From: Sulfitobacter delicatus
GTDB taxonomy: Bacteria > Pseudomonadota > Alphaproteobacteria > Rhodobacterales > Rhodobacteraceae
Direction: 5' to 3'
Assembly: GCF_900102535.1 (NCBI RefSeq)
Contig: NZ_FNBP01000001.1
Span: forward strand, 310,001-374,000
Length of the DNA: 64,000 nt
The position numbers and the translations under genes were made by a program. The notes beneath the pieces were generated by a model, which was given only the letters and a program-made list of their open reading frames with translations, ran no database searches and was not told the origin of the DNA. Shown here in pieces: positions 53,901 through 62,426 of this stretch; position 1 is the stretch's first letter, and every line of letters starts with the position of its first letter.

Positions 53901-55493
53901 TTACTGCTTCAGGCCAACTTGGTTGAAGATGTGGCCACCCAGCGGGTGCACGACATAGTTTTCAACTTCGGGACGCATGGTCATGTAGACGACCGAATGC
54001 GCGATGGTGGCCCAAGGGGCTTGGTCCTTGAAGATCTGCTGCGCTTCTTCGTACAGCGGCGCACGCTCTTCTTGGGTCGGCAGAACCTTGGCTTTCTGGA
54101 TCAGCGCGTCGAATTCCTCGTTGCACCACTGGGCGCGGTTGGATTTCTCGACACCGTCACAGCCCAGCAGAACCGCGAGGAAGTTGTCTGGGTCACCATT
54201 GTCGCCAGTCCAACCCAGCAGCACGGCACCGTCACGGTCTTTCGACTTGGAGCGCTCAAGGTACTCACCCCATTCGTAGGAGACGATCTCAACATCGACA
54301 CCGATCTTGGAGAAGTCTTCCTGCATCAACTCGGCCATACGGCGCGCGTTGGGGTTGTAGGGACGCTGAACCGGCATTGCCCAAATCTTCATGGACAGGT
54401 CGGTGACGCCTTCTTCTTCCAGCATCGCTTTGGCGGCTTCTGGATCGTATTTGTCGTCTTCGATGGCGTCGTTGTAGGACCACATGGTCGGCGGCAGCGG
54501 GTTCTTGGCGATTTCGCCGGAACCTTGGAATACCACGTCAATGATCGCCTGCTTGTCGATCGCCATGTTCAGCGCCTTGCGGACATTGGCGTTGTCATAG
54601 GGCGGCATCTGCGTGTTGTAGGCCAGATAGCCCACGTTCAGGCCTTCCTGCTCCATCACGACGACGTCTTCGGCGTCCTTCATCGCCTGAACATCGGCAG
54701 GGTTCGGATATGCCATGACGTGGCACTCACCCGCCTGCACCTTCTGGTAGCGGACCGAGGCGTCGGGCGTGATCGCGAAGATCAGGCTTTCGACCTTGGC
54801 CGGGTCGCCCCAGTATTCGTCGTTACGCAGGTAACGGATGACCGCGTCTTTCTGATAGGCTTGGAACTGGAACGGGCCGGTGCCGATGGGCGCTTGGTTC
54901 AGCATCTCAGGCGTGCCGGCTTCCATCATCGCGTCGGCATATTCTTTCGACACGATCGAGGCGAAATCCATGGCCATGTTGGCGATGAAGGGCGCTTCGG
55001 GGCGGGTCAAGTTGAAGACGACGGTGTAATCGTCGACCTTTTCGATGCTCTCGATCAGGTCAGGCATGGACATGCCGCCGTAGTATTCCCACGTGCCGCC
55101 GGACACTTTGTTGTAGGGGTTCTCTTCGTTGCCCTGGCGGTCAAAGCTGAAAATCACGTCGTCGGCGTTGAAATCGCGCGAGGGCGTGAACTGGTCGTTG
55201 GAGTGGAACTTCACACCCTGACGCAGCTTGAAAGTGACCTTCTTGCCGTCTTCGCTGACTTCCCAGCTTTCGGCCAGTGCGGGCACAACTTCGGTCGTGC
55301 CGACTTTGAATTCGGCCAGACGGTTGTAGATCGGGTGGCTGGAGGCATCAAAGGTGGTGCCAGCTGTGTAAAGCGCCGGGTCAAAACCTTCGGGCGAGCC
55401 TTCGGAGCAATAGACCAGCGATTGGGCCGATGCCGCCGAGGCACCCAGTGCCGCCAGCAGGGCCCCGGTGGCCAGTTTCGTTGTAAAAGACAT
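53901..55493 (-). CDS. dppA: Dipeptide-binding protein DppA
   Basis: A 530-residue SBP_bac_5 periplasmic binding protein with a signal peptide (MSFTTKLATGALLAALGASAASAQ, cut near 23). The mature start LVYCSEGSPEGFDPALYTAGTTFDASSHPIYNRL is the DppA signature. Further motifs are VTFKLRQGVKFHSN near 90 and NVRKALNMAIDKQAIIDVVFQGSG near 303-326. Length and motifs match E. coli DppA more than OppA. It heads the transport unit, 65 nt after the XRE-cupin regulator. Confidence 0.92.
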   Translation of the reverse strand: MSFTTKLATGALLAALGASAASAQSLVYCSEGSPEGFDPALYTAGTTFDASSHPIYNRLAEFKVGTTEVVPALAESWEVSEDGKKVTFKLRQGVKFHSNDQFTPSRDFNADDVIFSFDRQGNEENPYNKVSGGTWEYYGGMSMPDLIESIEKVDDYTVVFNLTRPEAPFIANMAMDFASIVSKEYADAMMEAGTPEMLNQAPIGTGPFQFQAYQKDAVIRYLRNDEYWGDPAKVESLIFAITPDASVRYQKVQAGECHVMAYPNPADVQAMKDAEDVVVMEQEGLNVGYLAYNTQMPPYDNANVRKALNMAIDKQAIIDVVFQGSGEIAKNPLPPTMWSYNDAIEDDKYDPEAAKAMLEEEGVTDLSMKIWAMPVQRPYNPNARRMAELMQEDFSKIGVDVEIVSYEWGEYLERSKSKDRDGAVLLGWTGDNGDPDNFLAVLLGCDGVEKSNRAQWCNEEFDALIQKAKVLPTQEERAPLYEEAQQIFKDQAPWATIAHSVVYMTMRPEVENYVVHPLGGHIFNQVGLKQ

Positions 55494-55558
55494 AATTTTC
55501 TCTCTCCTGGTTGGTTTGTTATTCGTGGCAGCGGTTTGTCCGCCGCAGGTGATAGCCC

Positions 55559-56200
55559 TTACGGGCGAGACGACGCGAAAGCAGAGGACGTTGCCCCTCC
55601 ATTCGGCCGTATTCTGTTGGCGCCCATGGCCTGCTCGTACTGCATCCGCCCGACCCAGAGCACGCGCGCGGGCTGGTCAGTCTTGTTTGACCAAGAATGC
55701 GGGCTGCTGCCGAGGTAGTGCAGGCTGTCGCCGGGGCGCATAATATGCTCGCCACCATCCACGACCTGCACGATTTCGCCTTCGAGGATGTAGATGACTT
55801 CTTCTCCCTCATGCACGACTTCTTCTGAGGCATAGCCGGGCGGGACGTTCATGATGTAGGACGATAGCTCATGGCCCGGAAAGTCCGCGCCGATCTTCTC
55901 ATATTCGATGGAAGAGCCTGCCACCGCGAAACGCGGGCGCTCGTCGGCACGTGTCAGGCTGTCTTGGGTACGTGGTGTGTGAATGAAATAGCTGACGTCC
56001 ACTTTCAGTGCGACCGCGATCTGCGACAGAGTGCCCAAAGAGGGCGTCGCCCGTCCACGTTCGACCTGACTGAGATAGCCCACCGAGACACCGGACGCCT
56101 CGCTTGCCTGCTGCAATGTCAATGACAGACGATGACGCTGCTTTCGCATGCGCACACCGAGCGTAGATACACTATCGCCATTGGCAGCTGGCAAATTCAC
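55559..56200 (-). CDS. XRE-family regulator with C-terminal cupin
   Basis: A 213-residue regulator. The N-terminal Xre HTH (about 15-70) has LSLTLQQASEASGVSVGYLSQVERGRATPSLGTLSQIAVAL. The C-terminal cupin_2 barrel (about 120-188) has VVHEGEEVIYILEGEIVQVVDGGEHIMRPGDSLHYLGSSPHSW. Members control amino-acid, polyamine or peptide uptake genes. It lies directly upstream of dppA in the same direction, so it probably senses a related metabolite and controls the dpp genes. The tail of about 20 residues (RIRPNGGATSSAFASSRP) lacks structure. Confidence 0.88.
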   Translation of the reverse strand: MNLPAANGDSVSTLGVRMRKQRHRLSLTLQQASEASGVSVGYLSQVERGRATPSLGTLSQIAVALKVDVSYFIHTPRTQDSLTRADERPRFAVAGSSIEYEKIGADFPGHELSSYIMNVPPGYASEEVVHEGEEVIYILEGEIVQVVDGGEHIMRPGDSLHYLGSSPHSWSNKTDQPARVLWVGRMQYEQAMGANRIRPNGGATSSAFASSRP

Positions 56201-56273
56201 CTCCCCGTGAACGGCGCACCCGATCTGACGCCGGGTATAGCCTTTTCCTGTCTCGCTGTGTGAAATTAAAAAG

Positions 56274-56286
56274 GTTGAGGGTCAAC
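56274..56286. promoter_or_regulatory. Small palindrome upstream of the XRE-cupin gene
   Basis: GTTGA-GGG-TCAAC, perfect 5-bp arms, 74 bp upstream of the regulator start in an AT-rich 139-bp gap. On the minus strand it includes TTGACC, a possible -35 element. It could be an autoregulatory operator. Confidence 0.3.
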
Positions 56287-56339
56287 AATAATTTTTTTAC
56301 TCACAGCGACAGCGAGTTTTGCGAACGGCTTAGTAGGTT

Positions 56340-57146
56340 CTATTCAAAGGCTTTTAGCTGCTTTCGCTCGATGCGCCCGATTTCCCGCGCAGTTGGATCG
56401 AGCGGTGCGAAGGCGACAGACAGCCCGCTTTCGCGCCATTCACAGAGTCCGAATCCGGTGCCTTCCACGATCCGCAGATCACGCGTTTCGGTCAGGTCGA
56501 CGGTAGAATGCAGCCCGTTCGAGATAACCACCGGAATGCCATGCCAATGGCTCACGCGGTTCACATGCACATGACCCGAAAGTATCCCGGCAATGCGCTG
56601 CCCGCGCAGCATTTCGGCCAGACGGTCGGTGCTCGCCTGATCCAAACTCCCCCAAGCCAGCGCCTTAGGATCAATGCAAGGCGGGTGGTGGATCACCAAG
56701 AGCTTTGGCCGATCCTCATGCCGTTGCAGCGCGGCGCGCAAGAACTCGAACTGCGCGTCATCCAACGCTCCAGCGACCTTGCCCGGCACACTGCTGTCGA
56801 GCGTGATGACGTGCAGATCGCCCTGCGGCGCATCGTGGAAATAGGGCGCATCCGCCAGCCCCGGCGCAAAGACCGCGTTGAACCCCGCGCGTTTGTCGTG
56901 GTTGCCAAGCGCCATGATCAGCGGCGCGCGCAACTCACTCACAATGTCGCGCACCATTTCATAGCTTTGCACATCCCCCTGATTGGTCAGATCGCCACTC
57001 GCCACGACAAAGTCCGGCTGCAGGTCCATCGCATTGACCACCTCCACCACCCGACGCAGCGTGGCAGGCGTGTCGCTTTGCAGATGCGGGTCGTTCAGAT
57101 CGGGGTGCGAGATATGCAGGTCGGTCAGATGGACGAAACGAGTCAT
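56340..57146 (-). CDS. Class III cyclic-nucleotide/glycerophospho-diesterase-like metallophosphoesterase
   Basis: A 268-residue calcineurin-like phosphoesterase. All metal motifs are present: D9 and H11 in TDLHIS, GDLTNQG near 51, GNHDKRAG near 81, LLVIHHPPCIDP near 149 and GHVHVNR near 195. It resembles the CpdA/Rv0805/GpdQ class, which hydrolyses cAMP or glycerophosphodiesters. No signal peptide is seen, so it acts in the cytoplasm. It overlaps the preceding ABC ATPase gene by 4 nt, so it is made with a peptide-type importer. That suggests a phosphodiester substrate or product, but no direct evidence exists. Confidence 0.82.
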   Translation of the reverse strand: MTRFVHLTDLHISHPDLNDPHLQSDTPATLRRVVEVVNAMDLQPDFVVASGDLTNQGDVQSYEMVRDIVSELRAPLIMALGNHDKRAGFNAVFAPGLADAPYFHDAPQGDLHVITLDSSVPGKVAGALDDAQFEFLRAALQRHEDRPKLLVIHHPPCIDPKALAWGSLDQASTDRLAEMLRGQRIAGILSGHVHVNRVSHWHGIPVVISNGLHSTVDLTETRDLRIVEGTGFGLCEWRESGLSVAFAPLDPTAREIGRIERKQLKAFE

Positions 57147-57931
57147 GTATGGGCTCCTGCGGCTTTCAGCAGGGTTTTCGTATAAGGGTGCTCCGGCGCG
57201 CGCAACACGTCTGCCGCCGGCCCGCTTTCCAGCGTCTTGCCATGCTGCAGAACCAGTACCCGATCACAGATCGACGCCACCACGGCAAGGTCATGGCTGA
57301 TGAACACCATACCAAGTCCGAGGTCATCCTGCAGGTCCATCAGGAGGTTCAGAATTTGCGCCTGCACCGAGACATCCAGCGCCGAGACGGCCTCATCCGC
57401 CACCAGCAGCGCAGGCTTTGTAATGATGGCGCGTGCGATCGCGATGCGTTGGCGCTGCCCGCCTGAGAACTCATGCGGATATTTGCCGGCGTCGGCGGGA
57501 TGCAGCCCGACCTGTTCGAGCGCTTCGGCAACACGGTAGGTCACCTGCGTCTCCTCCCCGTTTGCGCGCAAAGGCTCGGCAATAGACCAGCCGATCCGGC
57601 GCCGCGGATTAAGCGAGCCGAAGGGGTCTTGAAAAACCATCTGAAAGCCGCGCCGCAGTCCGCGCAATTCCTCCGATGAAAGCGCGTGCAAATCAGAGCC
57701 GTTGAACAATACCTCACCCGCGTCCGGGCGCTCAAATGCCATGATAAGCCGCGCCAGTGTCGATTTGCCCGACCCGCTCTCGCCCACCACGCCCAAGGTC
57801 TCTCCGGCACGCAGCGAAAAGCCCGCCCCCTCGAGCGCCGTCAGCACCGGCGAACGGCGCAGCAGGCTTTGGCGCGGCAGCTTGTAGCGGCGGGTGAGAT
57901 TGCGGACTTCTAGCAGCGGCGCGTCAGTCAT
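57143..57931 (-). CDS. Peptide-type ABC transporter ATPase (second subunit)
   Basis: A 262-residue ATPase of the DppF/OppF group. It has LEVRNLTRRYKLPRQSLL at the start, Walker [17 protein letters not shown] near 50, Q-loop MVFQDPFGSLNPRRRIGWSI near 95, signature FSGGQRQRIAIARA near 158 and Walker B LLVADEAVSALDVS near 178. The C-terminal oligo_HPY/cysteine tail of DppF-type ATPases is missing, so it is shorter than usual. I chose ATG 57931, which overlaps the upstream ATPase stop by 8 nt; longer frames run antisense-free but out of family. Confidence 0.88.
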   Translation of the reverse strand: MTDAPLLEVRNLTRRYKLPRQSLLRRSPVLTALEGAGFSLRAGETLGVVGESGSGKSTLARLIMAFERPDAGEVLFNGSDLHALSSEELRGLRRGFQMVFQDPFGSLNPRRRIGWSIAEPLRANGEETQVTYRVAEALEQVGLHPADAGKYPHEFSGGQRQRIAIARAIITKPALLVADEAVSALDVSVQAQILNLLMDLQDDLGLGMVFISHDLAVVASICDRVLVLQHGKTLESGPAADVLRAPEHPYTKTLLKAAGAHT

Positions 57932-58898
57932 GGCCTGTCTCCGACAGCAAATGACAGGCCGCGCCCCGACCCGGTTCGGTCGGGGTAAACACAGGCCGCT
58001 GATCGGCGCAGTGGGCCAGTTCGACCGGACAGCGCCCAGCAAAACGACAGCCCTGCGGCAGGCCATGCAATGGCGGCACACTTCCCGGAATGGTCGGCAA
58101 ACGCCGCCGCTTTCCATTGGCATCACGTCCGGCCTCTGCGGGATCAGGCCGCGCGCCCAAGAGCCCTTTGGTATAGGGATGCTGTGGCGTTGCGAGAACC
58201 TCGGCGGTCGGCCCGCGTTCGACCATATCGCCGCCGTACATGACCACGATCTCCTGCGTCGCCCGCGCCACAGCGGCGAGGTCATGGCTGATGAAAACCA
58301 GTGCCATATCCCGCTCCCGCGCAAGCCGTTGCAGCAGGTCAGTAATGCGCAGCGCCACATTGGCATCGAGCGCGGTTGTCGGCTCATCCGCTATCAGCAG
58401 CGCCGGGTTGCAGGCCAGAGCGAGTGCGATCAGCACCCGCTGGCGCTGCCCGCCCGACATTTCATGGGGGAACTGCCGCAAGCGCTGCTCGGGATTGAGT
58501 ATGCCCACCTCTTCGAACAGGCTCAGCGCCCGCGCCCGTGCCTCGGCACGGCTAAGGTTCTCGTGCAGCAGCATCGGCTCCATCACCGTATCCCCAACCC
58601 GCCGGAGCGGGTTCAATGCGGCCATCGGTTCCTGAAACACCATTGCCACACGGCGGCTGCGCATCTGCCGCCAGTCCCGCTCGGTCGCGGTGGCCATGTC
58701 GCGGCCATCAATGCTGAGCCGCCCGGTCAAATGCGCACTGTCCGGCGCCATGCCCATGAGGCAAAGCGCCAGCATCGTCTTGCCCGACCCGCTTTCCCCG
58801 ACGATCCCCAGCCGATCCCCGCGCCGGATTTGCAGGTTGGCATCGCGCAGCGCTGCGGCATTGCCAAAGTGGGCGGATAGGCTTTCCAGTTCGATCAT
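57924..58898 (-). CDS. Peptide-type ABC transporter ATPase (first subunit)
   Basis: A 324-residue ATPase of the DppD/OppD group. It has Walker [21 protein letters not shown] near 34-53, Q-loop MVFQEPMAALNPLRRVGDTV near 87, signature MSGGQRQRVLIALAL near 148 and Walker [16 protein letters not shown] near 168. A full C-terminal oligo_HPY region has CRFAGRCPVELAHCADQRP near 283. I chose ATG 58898 (MIELESLSAHFG), overlapping the permease stop by 4 nt. Confidence 0.9.
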   Translation of the reverse strand: MIELESLSAHFGNAAALRDANLQIRRGDRLGIVGESGSGKTMLALCLMGMAPDSAHLTGRLSIDGRDMATATERDWRQMRSRRVAMVFQEPMAALNPLRRVGDTVMEPMLLHENLSRAEARARALSLFEEVGILNPEQRLRQFPHEMSGGQRQRVLIALALACNPALLIADEPTTALDANVALRITDLLQRLARERDMALVFISHDLAAVARATQEIVVMYGGDMVERGPTAEVLATPQHPYTKGLLGARPDPAEAGRDANGKRRRLPTIPGSVPPLHGLPQGCRFAGRCPVELAHCADQRPVFTPTEPGRGAACHLLSETGHD

Positions 58899-59713
58899 CG
58901 CGCCCGCACCAATCTGGGGTCTGTGATGTCGCGCAGCCCGTCGCCCAACAGGCCAAAACCCAACACTGCCGTCACGATACAAAGACCGGGATAGATCGCC
59001 AGTTGCGGAGCGAGATACATAAGCGTTTGCGCCTCCGACAACATGCGCCCCCAGCTAGACGCGGGTGGCTGCGCGCCAAGGCCGAGATAGCTAAGCGCCG
59101 CTTCGGCGAGGATCGCCACAGCAAATTCAATGGTCGCCTGCACGATGATCGCCGCAGCAATATTGGGCAGGATGTGATCCCGGCTAATCGCGAACCGGCC
59201 GCGCCCGGCGGCACGCGCTGCGGCGACATAGTCGCGTGTCCAGATTTGATTGGCCGAAGCGCGGGTGACGCGGGCAAAGATCGGGATATTGATGAACGAG
59301 ATCGCCAGAACCGCATTGGTAAGCGATGGGCCGAAGACCGCAGCCAACATGATCGCGAACAACAGCGCCGGGAAGGCAAAGCCTAGGTCAGCCAGTCGCA
59401 TCACCCCATCCTCGACCCAGCCGCCCAGCGCCGACGCCAAAAGGCCCAGCGCCACACCGATGCTACCGCCCAAAAGCACTGCGACCAGTGCCACGGTCAT
59501 AGAATTGCGCGCGGCTGCCATAAGCTGCGCCACGACATCGCGGCCCAATTGATCGGTGCCTAACCAATGGGTTGCCGAGGGCGGTGCGAATTTGGTCGAA
59601 ATCGACATGGTCTGCGGGTCATGTGGGGTCCAGATCAGCGACAGGGCCGCAATGCCCACGACAATGCTGACCAGCACCGCACCAAGCAGGAAGTTCGCAG
59701 GAAGCCGCCTCAT
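58895..59713 (-). CDS. Peptide-type ABC transporter permease (DppC-like)
   Basis: A 272-residue permease with TM1 at about 5-27 (LPANFLLGAVLVSIVVGIAALSLIW). THWLGTDQLGRDVVAQLMAAARNS follows near 45-68, with an EAA-type segment ARAAGRGRFAISRDHILPNIAAAIIVQ near 170-196. About six membrane segments are seen. The ATG at 59713 overlaps the upstream permease stop (ATGA). Frames extending to 59977 lie inside that gene and are not used. Confidence 0.9.
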   Translation of the reverse strand: MRRLPANFLLGAVLVSIVVGIAALSLIWTPHDPQTMSISTKFAPPSATHWLGTDQLGRDVVAQLMAAARNSMTVALVAVLLGGSIGVALGLLASALGGWVEDGVMRLADLGFAFPALLFAIMLAAVFGPSLTNAVLAISFINIPIFARVTRASANQIWTRDYVAAARAAGRGRFAISRDHILPNIAAAIIVQATIEFAVAILAEAALSYLGLGAQPPASSWGRMLSEAQTLMYLAPQLAIYPGLCIVTAVLGFGLLGDGLRDITDPRLVRAR

Positions 59714-60654
59714 GTTCGCGCCTTCAGACGGGGGTCGATCACGACATAGAGCAGATCGACCACGAAGTTTGCCGTGACCACGATGGCGGCGAAAAGCATG
59801 ACGAGCGCCTGCACCGTCGGCAGGTCCCGGTTTGCGATAGATTGAAAGATCAGCCGCCCGAGGCCGGGCAGGTAGAAAACATTCTCGATCACGATGGTGC
59901 CGGTGACGAGGGCCGCGAATTGCATGCCGACGATGGTGACAATTGGCACCAGCGCATTGGGCAGCACATGGCGCCAAAGCACGCGCCGCTGGGACAGGCC
60001 GCTGGCCCGCGCAGTGCGCACGAAATCTTGCCGCATCACCTCCAGCGCCGAAGACCGGGTAACCCGCGCCAGCACCGCAGATTGCACAAGCGCCAGCGCG
60101 ACTGTGGGCAGTATTAGCGAGCGTAGCGCAGCGACAGGGTCAGACCAGCCCGCAAATCCGCCCGGCGGCAGCCAGCGCAGTTTGACGGCAAAGAGCATAA
60201 CCAGCAAGATCGACAGCCAAAAGGCGGGGACCGCGATGCCCAATTGGCTGAGAAACATCACACCCCAATCGCCCCCGCGCCGATGCTGTGCGGCTGCCGT
60301 GATGCCGAGGCTCAGCGCCAGCACCAATGTTACCAGCATACCTGCTATCGCAAGCGAGATGGTCATCGGCAAACGCTCGGCGATCAACTCGGACACGGGC
60401 ACGCGGAAGGAATGGCTGAGTCCGAAATCTCCCTGCAGGGCATTCCAGACCCAAGAAAAATAGCGTGTAGCCAGTGGTTCGTTCAGGCCCAACTGCTCGC
60501 GCAAAGCAGCGAGTGCATCGTCGGAGGCGTCCATCCCGAGGATCGTCAGCGCCGGGTCGCCGGGCAGCACATTCATCACGGCAAAAACCACGACAGACAC
60601 GGCCAAAAGGGTCAGCACGAAACCAAGCGTGCGGCGGAAAAGGAAATATGCCAC
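59710..60654 (-). CDS. Peptide-type ABC transporter permease (DppB-like)
   Basis: A 314-residue permease beginning MAYFLFRRTLGFVLTLLAVSVVVFAVMNVLPGDPALTILG, the DppB/OppB/GsiC opening. The EAA loop EVMRQDFVRTARASGLSQRRVLWRHVLPNALVPIVTI is near 200-236. It lies 50 nt after the binding-protein gene, behind a stem-loop, and overlaps the second permease by 4 nt. Confidence 0.9.
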   Translation of the reverse strand: MAYFLFRRTLGFVLTLLAVSVVVFAVMNVLPGDPALTILGMDASDDALAALREQLGLNEPLATRYFSWVWNALQGDFGLSHSFRVPVSELIAERLPMTISLAIAGMLVTLVLALSLGITAAAQHRRGGDWGVMFLSQLGIAVPAFWLSILLVMLFAVKLRWLPPGGFAGWSDPVAALRSLILPTVALALVQSAVLARVTRSSALEVMRQDFVRTARASGLSQRRVLWRHVLPNALVPIVTIVGMQFAALVTGTIVIENVFYLPGLGRLIFQSIANRDLPTVQALVMLFAAIVVTANFVVDLLYVVIDPRLKART

Positions 60655-60669
60655 GAAGTCAGGTCCAAA

Positions 60670-60696
60670 GGCCGCGGCACCAAGAGCGCCGCAGCC
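60670..60696 (-). terminator. Stem-loop after the second binding-protein gene
   Basis: On the minus strand a 9-bp stem (arms 60688-60696 and 60670-60678, one U-G pair, 9-nt loop) is followed by only UUU. It lies 8 nt past the binding-protein stop. It is weaker as a terminator than the others and may act mainly as a 3'-end stabiliser. Confidence 0.5.
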
Positions 60697-60704
60697 GGTT
60701 CATA

Positions 60705-62192
60705 TCAATTGGCGATGCTGACGCCTTTGAGCGGCATGTAGAGGACTGGCGAAGATGCCCAATAGCCTTCGACCTCCTGCCGGAAGACCCCCAAGAGCGG
60801 CAGTTGGAACAAGAAACCATGCACAGCCTGGTCTGACAGCATTTGCTGGCCCTGCTTGAGCAGTTCGTTCCGGGCCTCCGGGTCGACCTCGGTTTGGATT
60901 TTCTCCCAAAGCGCCGTCATCTCTGCATTGTCATAGCCATAGAAGTAATCCGGTCCGCGCGCAAAATTGCCCATATCGTTGGGGCTGGTATGGGCGATGA
61001 TCGTCATGTCGTAGTTCTTTTTCTTATAGACCTCATCGATCCAGAAACCCCATTCGACATTCTCAACCTTGGCATCGATCCCGGCCTCTGAAAGCTGGTT
61101 CTGAATGATCTCGGCCGAGCGGGTGGCATAGGGGAAGGGCGGCACGCGCAGGGTCATCGTCTCACCGGCGACGCCCGCTTCCTCGAACATCGTTTTGGCC
61201 TTCTCGCTGTCATGCGCATAGGCGCCCGTCAGATCGACATAGGCGGTGCCATGGGGCGGATAAAAGCTGCCGATCGGCACAGCTTGACCATACATCGCGC
61301 CTTCAATGATCTCATCACGGTCAATTGCCGTAGCCACGGCGCGGCGCACCTCGACATTGTCGAAGGGCGCTTTGGCGTTGTTCATTGCCAAGATCACTTC
61401 ACCTTCGGTCGAGCCGACGTTCACGCGAAAGCGCGGGTCGGCTTCGAACTGTGGCAGCAACTCCGGCGCGGGAAAGCCGGGGAAGGCGTCGAGCTCTTCG
61501 GCCATCATTGCGGCGGTGGCGGCGGCAGGGTCAGAGATGAAGCGGAACACCACCTTATCAAGCGCGACATCAGCCGCGTCACGGTGGTCGGGGTTCTTGA
61601 CCAGCGTGAGGCGGTCGCCGCGGGTCCAGCTGTCAAACTTAAAAGGGCCGCTGCCGATGGGGTTGGCGTTGTTGCCCTCGGCGGTTTCGGAAGCAACGAT
61701 GGCGCTGTCACCCTGCCCCATGTTGAAGAGGAAGAACGCGTCTTTGCCTTTCAGCGTGATTTCGACCGTCTGCGGGTCCACCGCCTTGACGCTCTCGATC
61801 GGCTCGAAAATATCTTTGGATGGGTTCACACTGTCTTCGGCCATCGCGCGGTCAAAGGAATAGACGACATCCTCGGCATCCAGCGCGCTGCCATCGTGGA
61901 AGGTCACCCCTTCAGCGAGATGGAAGGTATAGGTAAGCCCATCTTCGGAAACCTCCCAGCGGGTCGCGAGGTTCGGCTGCACTTCGCCGTTCTCAGCGAC
62001 TGTGGTCAGCGACTCAAAGACGTTCTGGGTCATCATACTGTCGATGGAAGCCGTCGCATCTGCCGTCGGGTCGAGCGAGGTTGGCTCTTGCTGCATGCCA
62101 ACCACCAATTCAGCAGCGGCAGAGGCGGAGGCCATCAGACCGAAGGCCAGCGTAAGGGCAGTGAGGGTTTTGGTTGGGGGCAGATCGAACAT
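60705..62192 (-). CDS. Peptide-type ABC transporter substrate-binding protein
   Basis: A 495-residue SBP_bac_5 periplasmic protein with a signal peptide (TLTALTLAFGLMASASAAAE, cut near 26). The mature start LVVGMQQEPTSLDPTADATASIDSMMTQNVFESLTTV is family-typical. YTFHLAEGVTFHDG near 93 and NVEVRRAVATAIDRDEIIEGAMYG near 278 follow. It is about as long as GsiB/DppA relatives. I chose ATG 62192 because AGGAG precedes it and the leader starts there. Substrate is unknown; a linked phosphoesterase hints at something other than plain peptides. Confidence 0.9.
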   Translation of the reverse strand: MFDLPPTKTLTALTLAFGLMASASAAAELVVGMQQEPTSLDPTADATASIDSMMTQNVFESLTTVAENGEVQPNLATRWEVSEDGLTYTFHLAEGVTFHDGSALDAEDVVYSFDRAMAEDSVNPSKDIFEPIESVKAVDPQTVEITLKGKDAFFLFNMGQGDSAIVASETAEGNNANPIGSGPFKFDSWTRGDRLTLVKNPDHRDAADVALDKVVFRFISDPAAATAAMMAEELDAFPGFPAPELLPQFEADPRFRVNVGSTEGEVILAMNNAKAPFDNVEVRRAVATAIDRDEIIEGAMYGQAVPIGSFYPPHGTAYVDLTGAYAHDSEKAKTMFEEAGVAGETMTLRVPPFPYATRSAEIIQNQLSEAGIDAKVENVEWGFWIDEVYKKKNYDMTIIAHTSPNDMGNFARGPDYFYGYDNAEMTALWEKIQTEVDPEARNELLKQGQQMLSDQAVHGFLFQLPLLGVFRQEVEGYWASSPVLYMPLKGVSIAN

Positions 62193-62372
62193 GGGCAGCA
62201 CTCCTGTTGGTGGAGCACCATTCAGCCCGCATGGCCGAGCGCCCCTTACCTTCAGACTGCGACGGTCGGGGCTTTCGGTCAACGGCTTTGACCATAGAGC
62301 CGAAAATTTCATGATTTTGTAACGGACTGCGCCGCATCGGTTAGCAGAGCCGTTTAAGTGTCAGGTTATATA

Positions 62373-62401
62373 ATCTCCCGGGGACCTCGTCGCCGGGAGA
62401 T
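62373..62401 (-). terminator. Hairpin downstream of rlmN
   Basis: A perfect 9-bp stem (ATCTCCCGG / CCGGGAGAT, 11-nt loop) 25 nt past the rlmN stop, followed on the minus strand by UAUAUAA. It probably terminates rlmN before the binding-protein promoter. Confidence 0.6.
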
Positions 62402-62426
62402 GCTTTCATAGGCCAGTAAAGGTCTC

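Noticed and set aside
53811..55718. 635-codon open frame on the plus strand
   Set aside because: It is antisense to dppA and shows no domain features.
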